A program made the position numbers and the translations under genes. Below are positions 15,669 to 22,645 of a DNA stretch of 22,645 bases, piece by piece. This DNA comes from an uncultured Eubacteriales bacterium (GTDB lineage: Bacteria; Bacillota; Clostridia; Lachnospirales; Lachnospiraceae): contig URMF01000051.1 of the NCBI GenBank assembly GCA_900548855.1, forward strand, positions 1 through 22,645, given 5' to 3'. The notes below the pieces were generated by a model. The model did no database searches and had not been told where the DNA came from. It was given only the letters and a program-made list of their open reading frames with translations. Within the stretch, counting starts at the first letter, position 1; every line of letters begins with the position of its first letter.

Positions 15669-16649
15669 TTATGAACGGCTGCCCTTTTTTGTTCGTCTGT
15701 TCTCATAATCATCATAAGCCTTCACAATCCGCTGGACAAGGGGATGTCTTACAACATCCTGACTGGTAAGATGACACACAGAAATATCCTCTACATTTTT
15801 TAGAACTCTTAACGCAACATCCAGACCACTTGCTGCATCCTTCGGTATATCCTTCTGTGACAAATCACCTGTTATAATCGCCTTTGAGCCAAAACCGATA
15901 CGGGTAAGAAACATCTTCATCTGGGCAGGGGTAGTATTTTGTGCCTCATCCAATACAATAAATGCATTGTCAAGCGTCCGCCCGCGCATATAAGCTAACG
16001 GCGCAACCTCAATTAATCCCTTTTCCATATTCTTCAGAAAACTGTCCGCCCCCATAATTTCATATAATGCATCGTACAGGGGTCTCAAATAGGGGTCTAC
16101 CTTACTCTGCAAATCGCCAGGCAGAAATCCCAGTTTTTCTCCTGCTTCAATGGCTGGCCTGGTAAGAATAATGCGGTTGATTTCATTATTTTTAAAAGCC
16201 GTAATCGCCTTTGCCATAGCAAGATATGTTTTTCCGGTTCCGGCCGGTCCCACTCCAAATACTATCATGTTTTTATCAATGGCGTTTAAATACTGCTTCT
16301 GCCCGACGGTTTTTGCCTTTACCGGTTTCCCGCTTATAGTATGACATACAATATCCCTGTCTAGCTCCACCACCGTTTCTGTCTGGTTTTCAACGGACAG
16401 CGACAGAACATAATTGACATTCTGCTCTGTAATCTGATTTCCCCGTCCGGCAAGGACAATCAGTGATTTCAAAATCTCAATCGTCTTTTTGACAGAGTTT
16501 TCCGCACCCATAATTTTTAACTGGTCATTGCGCATAATCATCGTAACGTGCATTGTTTTTTCTATTCTTTTGATATGGCTGTCAAATTCACCAAACACAT
16601 TGGCAGCACTGTCTGCCGGAATGGTAATACTCTCTTCGTAGGTATTCAT
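15669..16649 (-). CDS. PhoH-family ATPase (PhoL-type), 326 aa
   Basis: Cytoplasmic P-loop ATPase of the PhoH family, linked by genome context to YbeY and RNA metabolism. The N-terminal 110 residues form a small RNA-binding-like domain; the ATPase core follows. Walker A is at 134-141 (GPAGTGKT), Walker B at 230-237 (FIVLDEAQ), with the family block TRPAIEAGEKLGFLPGDLQS then KVDPYLRPLYDAL. The start at 16649 has AGGAG seven bases upstream. The stop of yqfD lies 16 bases before it, so the two are co-transcribed. The order yqfC-yqfD-phoH-ybeY is conserved in Firmicutes. Exact function is unproven in the family. Confidence 0.95.
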   Translation of the reverse strand: MNTYEESITIPADSAANVFGEFDSHIKRIEKTMHVTMIMRNDQLKIMGAENSVKKTIEILKSLIVLAGRGNQITEQNVNYVLSLSVENQTETVVELDRDIVCHTISGKPVKAKTVGQKQYLNAIDKNMIVFGVGPAGTGKTYLAMAKAITAFKNNEINRIILTRPAIEAGEKLGFLPGDLQSKVDPYLRPLYDALYEIMGADSFLKNMEKGLIEVAPLAYMRGRTLDNAFIVLDEAQNTTPAQMKMFLTRIGFGSKAIITGDLSQKDIPKDAASGLDVALRVLKNVEDISVCHLTSQDVVRHPLVQRIVKAYDDYENRRTKKGSRS

Positions 16650-16665
16650 TTATATCTCCTATCTG

Positions 16666-17883
16666 TTACTCCTTTATTTCCTCCGGAATATTACCAGAGG
16701 ATGATTGTAATACGGCAATGGACTCATTTTTTATAATATTCCCATATGCAATCATTTTACCATTACTCTTTTTTATTTTAACATTATTTTCTATGATTTC
16801 TACCCCCTTTTCTTCAAAACTCTTTAATTTTTTTGAAAGCCTGGTCTCCAGTATTTTTTTCGCCTCTTCCTCCGTGTATTCCCGCTGTTCCAGGGTATAT
16901 GCAGTACGCTTAACAGTTTTATAACCAAATGGAAGATAAAAATTGTCAAGAATCCGTGCCTTGTGTATCTGTGTATAGCTGTCATAATTTTCAGCATTCA
17001 TTTTGGGAATGTAAGGCGTCAAACAGTAGTCTAAAAAGTAGAATGTTATATGTTTTTTTTCTTTTCCCTGATATATTTTTTTATAATATTTTAAGTCCAC
17101 ATAGTCCTCATATTCTTCCGTGGTTTTTCCGTATACATCTCCGTCTGCTGCAACATAGCTGGTCTCCATAACCTCATTATTATCGTCGTAAATATATATT
17201 GTACCCGAAATAAGAATATCTCCCTTTTTTACGGTATCCTTTACCTTCACCACCGGGGTTCCCTGTCTGGTAATCATTTTCGTCAGCACAGCATCCTTTG
17301 CCGCCACCAAATCACCGGTTTGGGAATCCTCTGTCTGTACCTTGGGTGCCATGCCCTCCTCTAAATATACCGTGAGGCTGGTTCCCTTTAATTCACAGCT
17401 AATCCATGAAATTTCATCAAAATCCTTCCGCAGGGATTCCTCCAGCTTAGAGCAGTCAATTTTCGATTTTATGGTTCCTAATGGAACATATTGTTCTTCA
17501 ATCTCTTTTAACAAGCTGTCTGCTACCAGCTTATCCTCACCTGTTACCTTTACCTCCCATACAAAAAGCGACAGCACATATACCATAACACAGAACAACA
17601 GAAACCCTACAAGAAAAGCAGCTCTTTTTTTATGCTGCTTCAAAAAATAGGGAAGTCCATATTTTCTTAAAAGCCTTATTTTCATATTTGTTTTTTGTAG
17701 ATATGGCTTCATTTTCATGAGATTTTTTCTTCCGGTATAAAAAATATACCCCTGCTCTGTGCTTTCCACATCCCATATAACAACATCATTTTTGATAATC
17801 AGGTTCATGAAACGCTCAGGAGCAAACCCATATACCTCAGCTTTTACATATCCAAAAATATAGCGCAATAAAATTAACAGCAT
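16666..17883 (-). CDS. yqfD: Sporulation protein YqfD, 405 aa
   Basis: A membrane protein of the YqfD family (SpoIV-stage sporulation protein in Bacillus). The N-terminal 85 residues are cytoplasmic. One membrane span lies at about 88-108 (AAFLVGFLLFCVMVYVLSLF), and a long extracytoplasmic part follows with a POTRA-like beginning (WEVKVTGEDKLVADSLLKEI) and the family motif VVKVKDTVKKGDILISGTI. Length agrees with the family. The start overlaps the last ten bases of yqfC and uses GGAG inside that gene, so the two are translationally coupled. In spore-formers the pair is made in the mother cell; whether this organism sporulates cannot be told from this window. Confidence 0.95.
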   Translation of the reverse strand: MLLILLRYIFGYVKAEVYGFAPERFMNLIIKNDVVIWDVESTEQGYIFYTGRKNLMKMKPYLQKTNMKIRLLRKYGLPYFLKQHKKRAAFLVGFLLFCVMVYVLSLFVWEVKVTGEDKLVADSLLKEIEEQYVPLGTIKSKIDCSKLEESLRKDFDEISWISCELKGTSLTVYLEEGMAPKVQTEDSQTGDLVAAKDAVLTKMITRQGTPVVKVKDTVKKGDILISGTIYIYDDNNEVMETSYVAADGDVYGKTTEEYEDYVDLKYYKKIYQGKEKKHITFYFLDYCLTPYIPKMNAENYDSYTQIHKARILDNFYLPFGYKTVKRTAYTLEQREYTEEEAKKILETRLSKKLKSFEEKGVEIIENNVKIKKSNGKMIAYGNIIKNESIAVLQSSSGNIPEEIKE

Positions 17884-18134
17884 ACGTCTCCATTCGATAG
17901 ATAGCTTATTGTATTAATAGTGCCCGTTACTTTCATGTCGCTGCCTGAAAAATATTGTATATGTAAATTACAGCCATAAATACGCAGTGTAACCTTTTTA
18001 CAGGCAATTGCAACCTCCTCTGATGTATATAAAAGAATCCCTTTATAATTTTCAATTAATGCCTCGCGGTTTCCGGAAAGCCGTAGCAAAACATCACCAT
18101 ATATCACATCACCTGGTAACTCCAAAAAATACAC
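17874..18134 (-). CDS. yqfC: YqfC/YabP-family sporulation protein, 86 aa
   Basis: A small beta-rich protein of the YabP/YqfC family, always found just before yqfD. Family features are LELPGDVIYGDVLLRLSGN near the N-terminus, ENYKGILLYTSEEVAI in the middle, and the hydrophobic GTINTISYLSNG end. It terminates in VCC. The start is a GTG at 18134; no ATG, GTG or TTG lies further upstream in frame before the rpsU terminator. The ribosome binding site is poor (GAGAG is about 13 bases away), and the family usually has about ten more N-terminal residues, so the exact start is uncertain. It overlaps yqfD by ten bases. Confidence 0.85.
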   Translation of the reverse strand: MYFLELPGDVIYGDVLLRLSGNREALIENYKGILLYTSEEVAIACKKVTLRIYGCNLHIQYFSGSDMKVTGTINTISYLSNGDVCC

Positions 18135-18149
18135 CTGCCAATAAGTTCT

Positions 18150-18188
18150 CTCTTTAGTATATGTATAAAAAAAGAAGGATATGAATAT
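18150..18188 (-). promoter_or_regulatory. Candidate sigma-E-like promoter of yqfC
   Basis: Between the rpsU terminator and yqfC the minus strand carries TCATATT, a good match to the sigma-E -35 element, and TATACATA, a partial match to its -10 element (CATACANT), about 16 bases apart, slightly longer than usual. In B. subtilis the yqfCD genes are sigma-E dependent, which favours the reading, but the -10 match is imperfect. Confidence 0.3.
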
Positions 18189-18189
18189 G

Positions 18190-18223
18190 AAAAAAGGTTA
18201 CCGCTTAAATAAACGGTAACCTT
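18190..18223 (-). terminator. Strong intrinsic terminator of rpsU
   Basis: On the minus strand a perfect ten-pair stem (AAGGTTACCG and CGGTAACCTT) with a ten-base loop is followed directly by a run of T. It lies 13 bases after the rpsU stop. It insulates rpsU from the yqfC operon. Confidence 0.92.
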
Positions 18224-18235
18224 GATAAATTCATA

Positions 18236-18412
18236 TTATTTGAACTTTCTTTTTCTAGCTGCCTCTGACTTTTTCTTACGTCTAACGCTAGGCTTCTCGT
18301 AATGCTCTCTCTTACGAATCTCCTGCTGAATACCAGCCTTCGCACAATTTCTCTTGAAACGACGAAGAGCGCTGTCTAAAGTCTCGTTTTCTTTTACTAC
18401 AACATTTGACAT
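18236..18412 (-). CDS. rpsU: 30S ribosomal protein S21 (bS21), 58 aa
   Basis: Small basic protein of the 30S subunit near the mRNA exit and anti-Shine-Dalgarno region, involved in initiation. The translation begins MSNVVVKENETLDSALRRFK and ends with the lysine/arginine-rich tail KPSVRRKKKSEAARKRKFK, typical of S21. Length of 58 residues is normal. GGGAGG lies ten bases or so before the ATG, with a GGTGAG closer. The gene has a well-formed promoter upstream and a strong terminator downstream, so it is a one-gene transcript, possibly also reached by read-through from alaS. Confidence 0.97.
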   Translation of the reverse strand: MSNVVVKENETLDSALRRFKRNCAKAGIQQEIRKREHYEKPSVRRKKKSEAARKRKFK

Positions 18413-18434
18413 TCTCTCACCCGACCTCCCTTCA

Positions 18435-18460
18435 GTTGCATATTGTGTCTGCCATACAAC
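18435..18460 (-). promoter_or_regulatory. Inverted repeat in the rpsU leader
   Basis: The minus strand reads GTTGTAT, a 10-base loop, then ATATGCAAC, giving about seven pairs with one wobble. It lies in the leader of about 68 bases between the promoter and the rpsU ribosome binding site. It could be an autoregulatory structure as in other ribosomal protein genes, or only a stability hairpin. No known leader family is claimed. Confidence 0.3.
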
Positions 18461-18486
18461 CTTGGGTTATTTAAAACACAACTAAG

Positions 18487-18514
18487 ATTATAGCATAAAT
18501 TTCCAATACGTCAA
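18487..18514 (-). promoter_or_regulatory. Sigma-A promoter of rpsU
   Basis: Minus strand TTGACG (18514-18509), a 16-base spacer, and a perfect TATAAT (18492-18487). It begins 18 bases after the alaS stop codon and is the best promoter match in the window. Confidence 0.85.
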
Positions 18515-18531
18515 TACCTTTTCATCACAAT

Positions 18532-21168
18532 TTATCCAAGTTGACCTTTAGCAGCTTCCTTTGCCTTTTCAATGGCAGCTTGGATTCCTGCAGGATTCTT
18601 ACCGCCAGCCTGTGCCATATTTGGACGTCCGCCACCGCCGCCGCCGACAAGTGGTGCAATCTCTTTAATCAGATTACCGGCATGAGCTCCTTTTTTAACA
18701 GCTCCGTCTGTTGCCATGGCAATCAGGTTTACCTTGCCGTCATTTGCAGAGGCAATCACCACGATACCTTCTGAAACCTTTGCTTTTAACTGGTCTCCCA
18801 AATCCCGCAGTCCATTCATGTCCACACCCTCTACAGCGGTTGCGATAATATGAAATTCACCCACAGAGACCATATCTGAGGTCACATCTCCCAAAGACTC
18901 ATTTGCAAGCTTCGCCTTTAAGGATTCATTCTCAGAAGAAAGCTCCTTTAACTGTGCCATTGTATGGGTAAGCTTATCTAACAACTGGTCAGGGCTGGCT
19001 TTTAATAAATGGGCAGCCTCCGTCATTTTTGCTTCCATTTCTTTATAATAACGGAACACACCCTCACCTGTCAGCGCCTCAATACGTCTTACACCTGCCG
19101 CCACACCAGATTCTGAAACAATCTTAAAGGTTGTAATCGCACTGGTATTTTTAACATGGGTACCACCGCAAAGCTCTACCGAAAAATCAGACATGTTAAC
19201 AACCCTTACCACATCACCATATTTTTCACCAAACAATGCCATGGCTCCGGTTTTCTTTGCCTCTTCAATCGGCATCTCTGCAATATTGACCGGTAATGCC
19301 TTTGCAATCTCCTCATTTACAATGGCTTCTACTTTACCAAGCTCCTCTTCTGTCATAGGAGAAAAATGAGAAAAGTCAAAACGCAGGCGATCCGGTGTCA
19401 CCAGAGAACCCTTCTGTTCTACATGATTACCAAGTACCATTTTAAGTGCTTTCTGCAAAAGATGGGTTGCACTATGGTTCTTACAGGTATCCCGTCTTTC
19501 CGCTGTATTAATCTGAAGGGTAACCAAATCACCAGTCTTGAACATTCCCTTTGTCACCATTCCAACATGACCGTATTTTCCACCTTTCAGCTTAATGGTA
19601 TCCTTTACCACAAATTCAGCAGTGTCTGTCATAATTACACCGGTATCTCCCTGCTGTCCACCCATGGTAGCATAAAACGGAGTCTTTTCCACAAACAGGG
19701 TAGCTTCATCCCCCTCTGCGATTGCTTCCACTACGGAATCTGTTGTAAGAACTGTAATTTTAGAGGTATAGCTGTCATTGTCATAACCAACAAATTCCGT
19801 TGTAATGGATGGGTCAATTTCATCATACACCGTTGCATCAGCCCCCATATAATTGGTTACCTTGCGGGCTGTACGCGCTTTCACGCGCTGTTCCTCCATA
19901 CATACCTTAAAACCGTCTTCATCAATGCTGTAGCCTTTTTCTTCTAAAATTTCCTTCGTTAAATCCAAAGGGAAACCATAGGTATCATAAAGCTTAAATA
20001 CATCTGCTCCAGATAAAGCCTTCTCCTTTTTCTTTGCAAGCTCCTCTTCCATTTCTGTAAGAATAGCCAGACCCTGGTCTATCGTTTTATTAAACTGGTT
20101 CTCTTCCTGGGTTAATACACGGAAAATAAATTCTTTTTTCTCTTCTAATTCCGGATATCCATCTTTTGAACCTTCAATTACTGTCTCGCTGAGCTTTGCA
20201 AGAAACGTTCCATCCATACCCAGCAGACGTCCATGTCTTGCAGCACGGCGTATTAACCGTCGAAGTACATATCCTCTTCCTTCATTAGACGGCATAATAC
20301 CATCCGAAATCATAAAGGTAGCAGAACGGATATGATCGGTAATCAAACGGATCGATACATCCTTATTCTCATCTGCATGATAGGTGGTTCCTGCAAATTC
20401 ACATACCTTGTTACGCAAAGCTTCAATCGTATCCACATCAAAAATAGAATCTACATCCTGAACAACAGAAGCCAAACGCTCTAAACCCATACCAGTATCA
20501 ATATTTTTATTTTCCAGCTCTGTATAATTGCCATGACCATCATTATCAAACTGGGTAAATACGTTGTTCCAGATTTCCATATAACGGTCACAGTCACAGC
20601 CCACGGTACAATCCGGCTTTCCACAACCATATTTTTCTCCACGGTCATAATAAATCTCAGAACATGGACCGCAGGGACCGGAACCGTGCTCCCAGAAATT
20701 ATCTTCTTTACCAAAACGGAAAATTCTTTCTTTTGGAATACCAATCATATTATTCCATAAGTTAAACGCCTCATCATCCTCTTCATACACAGATGGATAA
20801 AGGCGGTCTGGCTCCATTCCCAGCACCTCCGTAAGAAATTCCCATGACCATGAAATTGCCTCTTTTTTAAAATAATCGCCAAAAGAAAAATTACCTAACA
20901 TCTCAAAAAACGTACCATGGCGGGCTGTTTTACCCACATTTTCAATATCTCCGGTACGGATGCATTTCTGGCAGGTGGTAACTCTTTTTCTTGGAGGAAT
21001 TTCCTGCCCTGTAAAATATGGCTTAAGAGGTGCCATACCTGCATTAATCAATAATAAAGAATTATCATTATGCGGAACCAATGAAAAGCTGTTCATCTTA
21101 AGATGACCCTTACTCTCAAAAAATTCCAGATACATTTTTCTAAGTTCGTTTAAACCGTACTTCTTCAC
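18532..21168 (-). CDS. alaS: Alanyl-tRNA synthetase
   Basis: Class II synthetase that charges tRNA-Ala and edits misacylated Ser and Gly. The full 878-aa length is normal. The catalytic domain starts LNELRKMYLEFFESKGH, with RHGTFFEMLGNFSFGDYF (83-100). The editing domain zinc site comprises H565 and H569 (HSATH) and C667 and H671 (CGGTH). The C-terminal DHHA1-type domain ends in VGGGGGGRPNMAQAGGK. A cysteine-rich stretch at 166-194 (CGPC then CGKPDCTVGCDC) is an extra possible metal site within the catalytic part, and I believe it is usual in Clostridia. The start is GTG at 21168, behind an AGGACAAGG stretch. No T-box leader is present in the 96-base upstream spacer. Confidence 0.98.
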   Translation of the reverse strand: MKKYGLNELRKMYLEFFESKGHLKMNSFSLVPHNDNSLLLINAGMAPLKPYFTGQEIPPRKRVTTCQKCIRTGDIENVGKTARHGTFFEMLGNFSFGDYFKKEAISWSWEFLTEVLGMEPDRLYPSVYEEDDEAFNLWNNMIGIPKERIFRFGKEDNFWEHGSGPCGPCSEIYYDRGEKYGCGKPDCTVGCDCDRYMEIWNNVFTQFDNDGHGNYTELENKNIDTGMGLERLASVVQDVDSIFDVDTIEALRNKVCEFAGTTYHADENKDVSIRLITDHIRSATFMISDGIMPSNEGRGYVLRRLIRRAARHGRLLGMDGTFLAKLSETVIEGSKDGYPELEEKKEFIFRVLTQEENQFNKTIDQGLAILTEMEEELAKKKEKALSGADVFKLYDTYGFPLDLTKEILEEKGYSIDEDGFKVCMEEQRVKARTARKVTNYMGADATVYDEIDPSITTEFVGYDNDSYTSKITVLTTDSVVEAIAEGDEATLFVEKTPFYATMGGQQGDTGVIMTDTAEFVVKDTIKLKGGKYGHVGMVTKGMFKTGDLVTLQINTAERRDTCKNHSATHLLQKALKMVLGNHVEQKGSLVTPDRLRFDFSHFSPMTEEELGKVEAIVNEEIAKALPVNIAEMPIEEAKKTGAMALFGEKYGDVVRVVNMSDFSVELCGGTHVKNTSAITTFKIVSESGVAAGVRRIEALTGEGVFRYYKEMEAKMTEAAHLLKASPDQLLDKLTHTMAQLKELSSENESLKAKLANESLGDVTSDMVSVGEFHIIATAVEGVDMNGLRDLGDQLKAKVSEGIVVIASANDGKVNLIAMATDGAVKKGAHAGNLIKEIAPLVGGGGGGRPNMAQAGGKNPAGIQAAIEKAKEAAKGQLG

Positions 21169-21225
21169 AACCTTGTCCTCACTTATATGCTAATATTCAT
21201 TATATGAGAAATATTCTCCCATACA

Positions 21226-21251
21226 GGGGAAAGGTAAGTTTACCCTGCCCC
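21226..21251 (-). promoter_or_regulatory. Leader hairpin between the small membrane protein gene and alaS
   Basis: On the minus strand GGGGCAGGGTAA and TTACCTTTCCCC pair along about eleven bases with a single mismatch, a wobble and a two-base tip. It starts 13 bases after the stop at 21265. No T run follows, so it is not a standard intrinsic terminator; it may stabilise the upstream mRNA end or the alaS leader. Confidence 0.45.
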
Positions 21252-21264
21252 AAATAACATTTCT

Positions 21265-21420
21265 TTATTCCTCTGTCTGCGAGGCTTCCTCATCTGCTGC
21301 TTTCTTTGCAAGCTTATTCTTTTTATATTTTGCACCGCAGAGCCCCCCCGCAACTGCAATCACACCAAGTACAATATACTTGAATATATAGGTTAAAAAC
21401 TCACCCGCTAATAAATTCAT
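21265..21420 (-). CDS. Small single-span membrane protein, 51 aa
   Basis: A short protein with one membrane span at about residues 8-28 (FLTYIFKYIVLGVIAVAGGL), then CGAKYKKNKLAKKAADEEAS, a basic-then-acidic cytoplasmic tail, ending QTEE. Similar small proteins are common in Lachnospiraceae, sometimes under misleading automatic names; function is unknown. The frame extends nine codons upstream (to 21447), but GGAGGT sits seven bases before the ATG at 21420 and inside that extension, so 21420 is the start. It lies between hisI and alaS, with a possible promoter ahead and a hairpin behind. Confidence 0.75.
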   Translation of the reverse strand: MNLLAGEFLTYIFKYIVLGVIAVAGGLCGAKYKKNKLAKKAADEEASQTEE

Positions 21421-21449
21421 AATCATACCTCCATTCATTTTTGACACTT

Positions 21450-21477
21450 ATTATATATTTGCATTTTATTAAGAGAA
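21450..21477 (-). promoter_or_regulatory. Possible promoter of the small membrane protein gene (and alaS)
   Basis: Minus strand perfect TATAAT (21455-21450) with a weak TTCTCT sixteen bases upstream. It falls in the 83-base spacer after hisI. That spacer also holds a bulged AT-rich inverted repeat (AAGAGCAATTT against AAATTCTCTT) without a T run, perhaps a weak hisI terminator overlapping the -35 area. Confidence 0.4.
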
Positions 21478-21503
21478 TTTATATAAAACAAATTGCTCTT
21501 TTT

Positions 21504-21881
21504 CTATTTCTTGGTAAGCGATGTAAAGAAACAGGTTGGATTCCCTGTATGACAGGCAGCCCCGAGCTGCGCAACCTTAGCCAGAATTGTATCCTTATCA
21601 CAGTCAATGATAAGCTCCTTTACATACTGTAAATGACCGCTTTCCTCTCCCTTTTTCCAGAGCTTTTGGCGGCTTCTGGAAAAATAAGTCATATAGCCTG
21701 TCTCTAAAGTCTTATAAAAAGACTCTTTATTCATGTATGCCATCATCAGAACCTCATTTGTTTTATAGTCCTGTGTGATACACGGAATCAATCCATTGCC
21801 ATCTAATTTAAAGCTGTCAAAATCCAGCGTGCTCTCAAAGCTTTCTGCTATAAATTCTTCCCTTTCAGTCTGCTGACTCAT
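21504..21881 (-). CDS. hisI: Phosphoribosyl-AMP cyclohydrolase (HisI)
   Basis: Third step of histidine biosynthesis: opens the adenine ring of phosphoribosyl-AMP to give ProFAR. Motifs are present: TYFSRSRQKLWKKGEESGH (65-83), the metal-binding DCDKD (93-97), and cysteines C110 and C117 in ACHTGNPTCFF. At 125 aa it is the single-domain form; no phosphoribosyl-ATP pyrophosphatase (HisE) domain is fused and no hisE follows. The gene starts 12 bases after the hisB stop, so they form one transcript. Confidence 0.96.
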   Translation of the reverse strand: MSQQTEREEFIAESFESTLDFDSFKLDGNGLIPCITQDYKTNEVLMMAYMNKESFYKTLETGYMTYFSRSRQKLWKKGEESGHLQYVKELIIDCDKDTILAKVAQLGAACHTGNPTCFFTSLTKK

Positions 21882-21893
21882 TCTAAATTCCTC

Positions 21894-22487
21894 CTAAAGT
21901 GTTCCTTTGGTAGAAAGAACCACATCCTTCATCCTGGAATCAATCTGGGTTGCTTCGTCCAACGCTTTTGCAAAAGCCTTAAAAGCTGCTTCTATAATAT
22001 GATGGTTATTATTTCCATCTATCTGCTTTAAGTGAAGATTCATTCCCGCAGAATAAGAAACAGCATAGAAAAACTCTCTCACCATCTCCGTATCAAAGTA
22101 TCCCACCTGGTCCACCGTTAAATTCATATCATATGAAAAATATGGTCTGCCGGATAAATCCAGGGCGCATAACATCAGGGTCTCATCCATTGGAAGTATC
22201 CTCTGTCCATATCTCTTAATCCCCTTTTTATCACCAATTGCTTTCTTGATAGCTTCTCCGAGAACAATTCCTGTATCTTCAATGGTGTGATGGGAATCCA
22301 CATATAAATCTCCTTTCGCCAAAAGCTTCAAGTCAAAAAAACCATGTCTTGCAAAAGAATTTAACATATGGTCAAAAAAACCAATGCCTGTATCAATTTT
22401 CGTCTGTCCGGAACCATCGATATGTAATTCCAGCTTAATATCTGTTTCGTTTGTTTTCCGCTCAACATATGCGATTCTACCTGCCAT
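21894..22487 (-). CDS. hisB: Imidazoleglycerol-phosphate dehydratase (HisB)
   Basis: Sixth step of histidine biosynthesis: removes water from imidazole glycerol phosphate to give imidazole acetol phosphate. Manganese-binding motifs are intact: GFFDHMLNSFARHG (37-50), DSHHTIEDTGI (64-74), and NNHHIIEAAFKAFA (160-173). Length of 197 aa is typical of the single-domain enzyme, without the histidinol-phosphatase part found in enterobacteria. AAGGAG precedes the ATG by eight bases. It lies 74 bases after an unidentified gene and 12 before hisI. Confidence 0.97.
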   Translation of the reverse strand: MAGRIAYVERKTNETDIKLELHIDGSGQTKIDTGIGFFDHMLNSFARHGFFDLKLLAKGDLYVDSHHTIEDTGIVLGEAIKKAIGDKKGIKRYGQRILPMDETLMLCALDLSGRPYFSYDMNLTVDQVGYFDTEMVREFFYAVSYSAGMNLHLKQIDGNNNHHIIEAAFKAFAKALDEATQIDSRMKDVVLSTKGTL

Positions 22488-22561
22488 AGTGTAATCTCCT
22501 TACATATCTACACATACATAATTATTGATATTCTATCATATTTTTTTATAAAATACCATAT

Positions 22562-22645
22562 CTACCGTTTCTTTTTCATTTTTACTTGGTTTCCCTCTAC
22601 CACCAAACCATCAATGCTGCGTAAAAAGCTGGAAATTCGGCTGTA
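22562..22645 (-). CDS. C-terminal end of an unidentified gene (27 codons visible)
   Basis: The minus strand is open from the window edge to TAG at 22564-22562. It reads YSRISSFLRSIDGLVVEGNQ and then VKMKKKR, a basic tail. The stretch is too short to name. It does not look like the C-terminus of HisD, HisC or HisG as I know them, so it may not be a his gene. The 74-base spacer to hisB is AT-rich with TAGAAT and TATGAT sequences but no clear -35. Confidence 0.55.
   Translation of the reverse strand, partial: YSRISSFLRSIDGLVVEGNQVKMKKKR

Noticed and set aside
19366..19947. Plus-strand open frame of 193 codons
   Set aside because: Antisense to alaS, with no start context; alaS is continuous and complete.
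21169..21264. T-box riboswitch ahead of alaS
   Set aside because: No T-box consensus and too little space for specifier and antiterminator stems.
1..22645. CRISPR arrays, tRNA or rRNA genes, intact insertion sequences
   Set aside because: No regularly spaced repeats, no cloverleaf-like sequences and no transposase or terminal inverted repeats were seen on either strand.

Overview
The window looks like a chromosomal segment of a low-GC anaerobic Firmicute, most likely Lachnospiraceae (Clostridia). The grounds are AT-rich spacers, strong AGGAGG-type ribosome binding sites, the rpsU / yqfC-yqfD-phoH-ybeY cluster, a YerB (DUF3048) lipoprotein, COG2509 and HI0933-type flavoproteins, and a BspA-type surface protein with lysine-rich C-terminal repeats. 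Every gene I can support lies on the minus strand, so transcription runs from high to low coordinates. The window is mostly conserved housekeeping sequence, with one accessory-looking stretch at about 0.7-5.7 kb. I saw no tRNA, rRNA, CRISPR array, intact insertion sequence or phage module.

Layout in the direction of transcription. (1) 22645-21504: the end of an unidentified gene, then hisB and hisI of histidine biosynthesis. (2) 21420-18532: a 51-aa membrane protein and alaS. (3) 18514-18190: rpsU (58 aa) with a clear sigma-A promoter and a strong terminator. (4) 18134-13891: yqfC-yqfD-phoH, then ybeY with its own promoter, then the DUF3048 lipoprotein gene, closed by a strong hairpin terminator. 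(5) 13773-13396: cytidine deaminase. (6) 13310-5419, possibly to 3044: a tightly packed run of a BofC-like membrane protein, two flavoproteins, a UPF0291 protein, 5-formyltetrahydrofolate cyclo-ligase, proA, a MoxR ATPase, its VWA partner, an 85-aa protein and perhaps the large secreted LRR protein. (7) 3043-2751: a scrambled spacer with broken coding frames. (8) 2750-706: a 476-aa HEAT-like protein and a 188-aa protein, both of unknown function. (9) 587-1: the 5' part of miaB with its own promoter.

Functional links. YqfC and YqfD belong with sporulation in spore-formers, while PhoH, YbeY, S21, AlaRS and MiaB serve RNA metabolism and translation. MoxR and the VWA protein form a recognised chaperone-like pair whose client is unknown. 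Region 0.7-5.7 kb separates miaB from the proA/folate run and holds the least conserved genes, so it is where recent gain or loss is most likely. I did not find a convincing undescribed multi-gene system. The best leads are the MoxR/VWA/85-aa/secreted-protein neighbourhood, the HEAT plus 188-aa pair next to the scrambled spacer, and several RNA hairpins in leaders.
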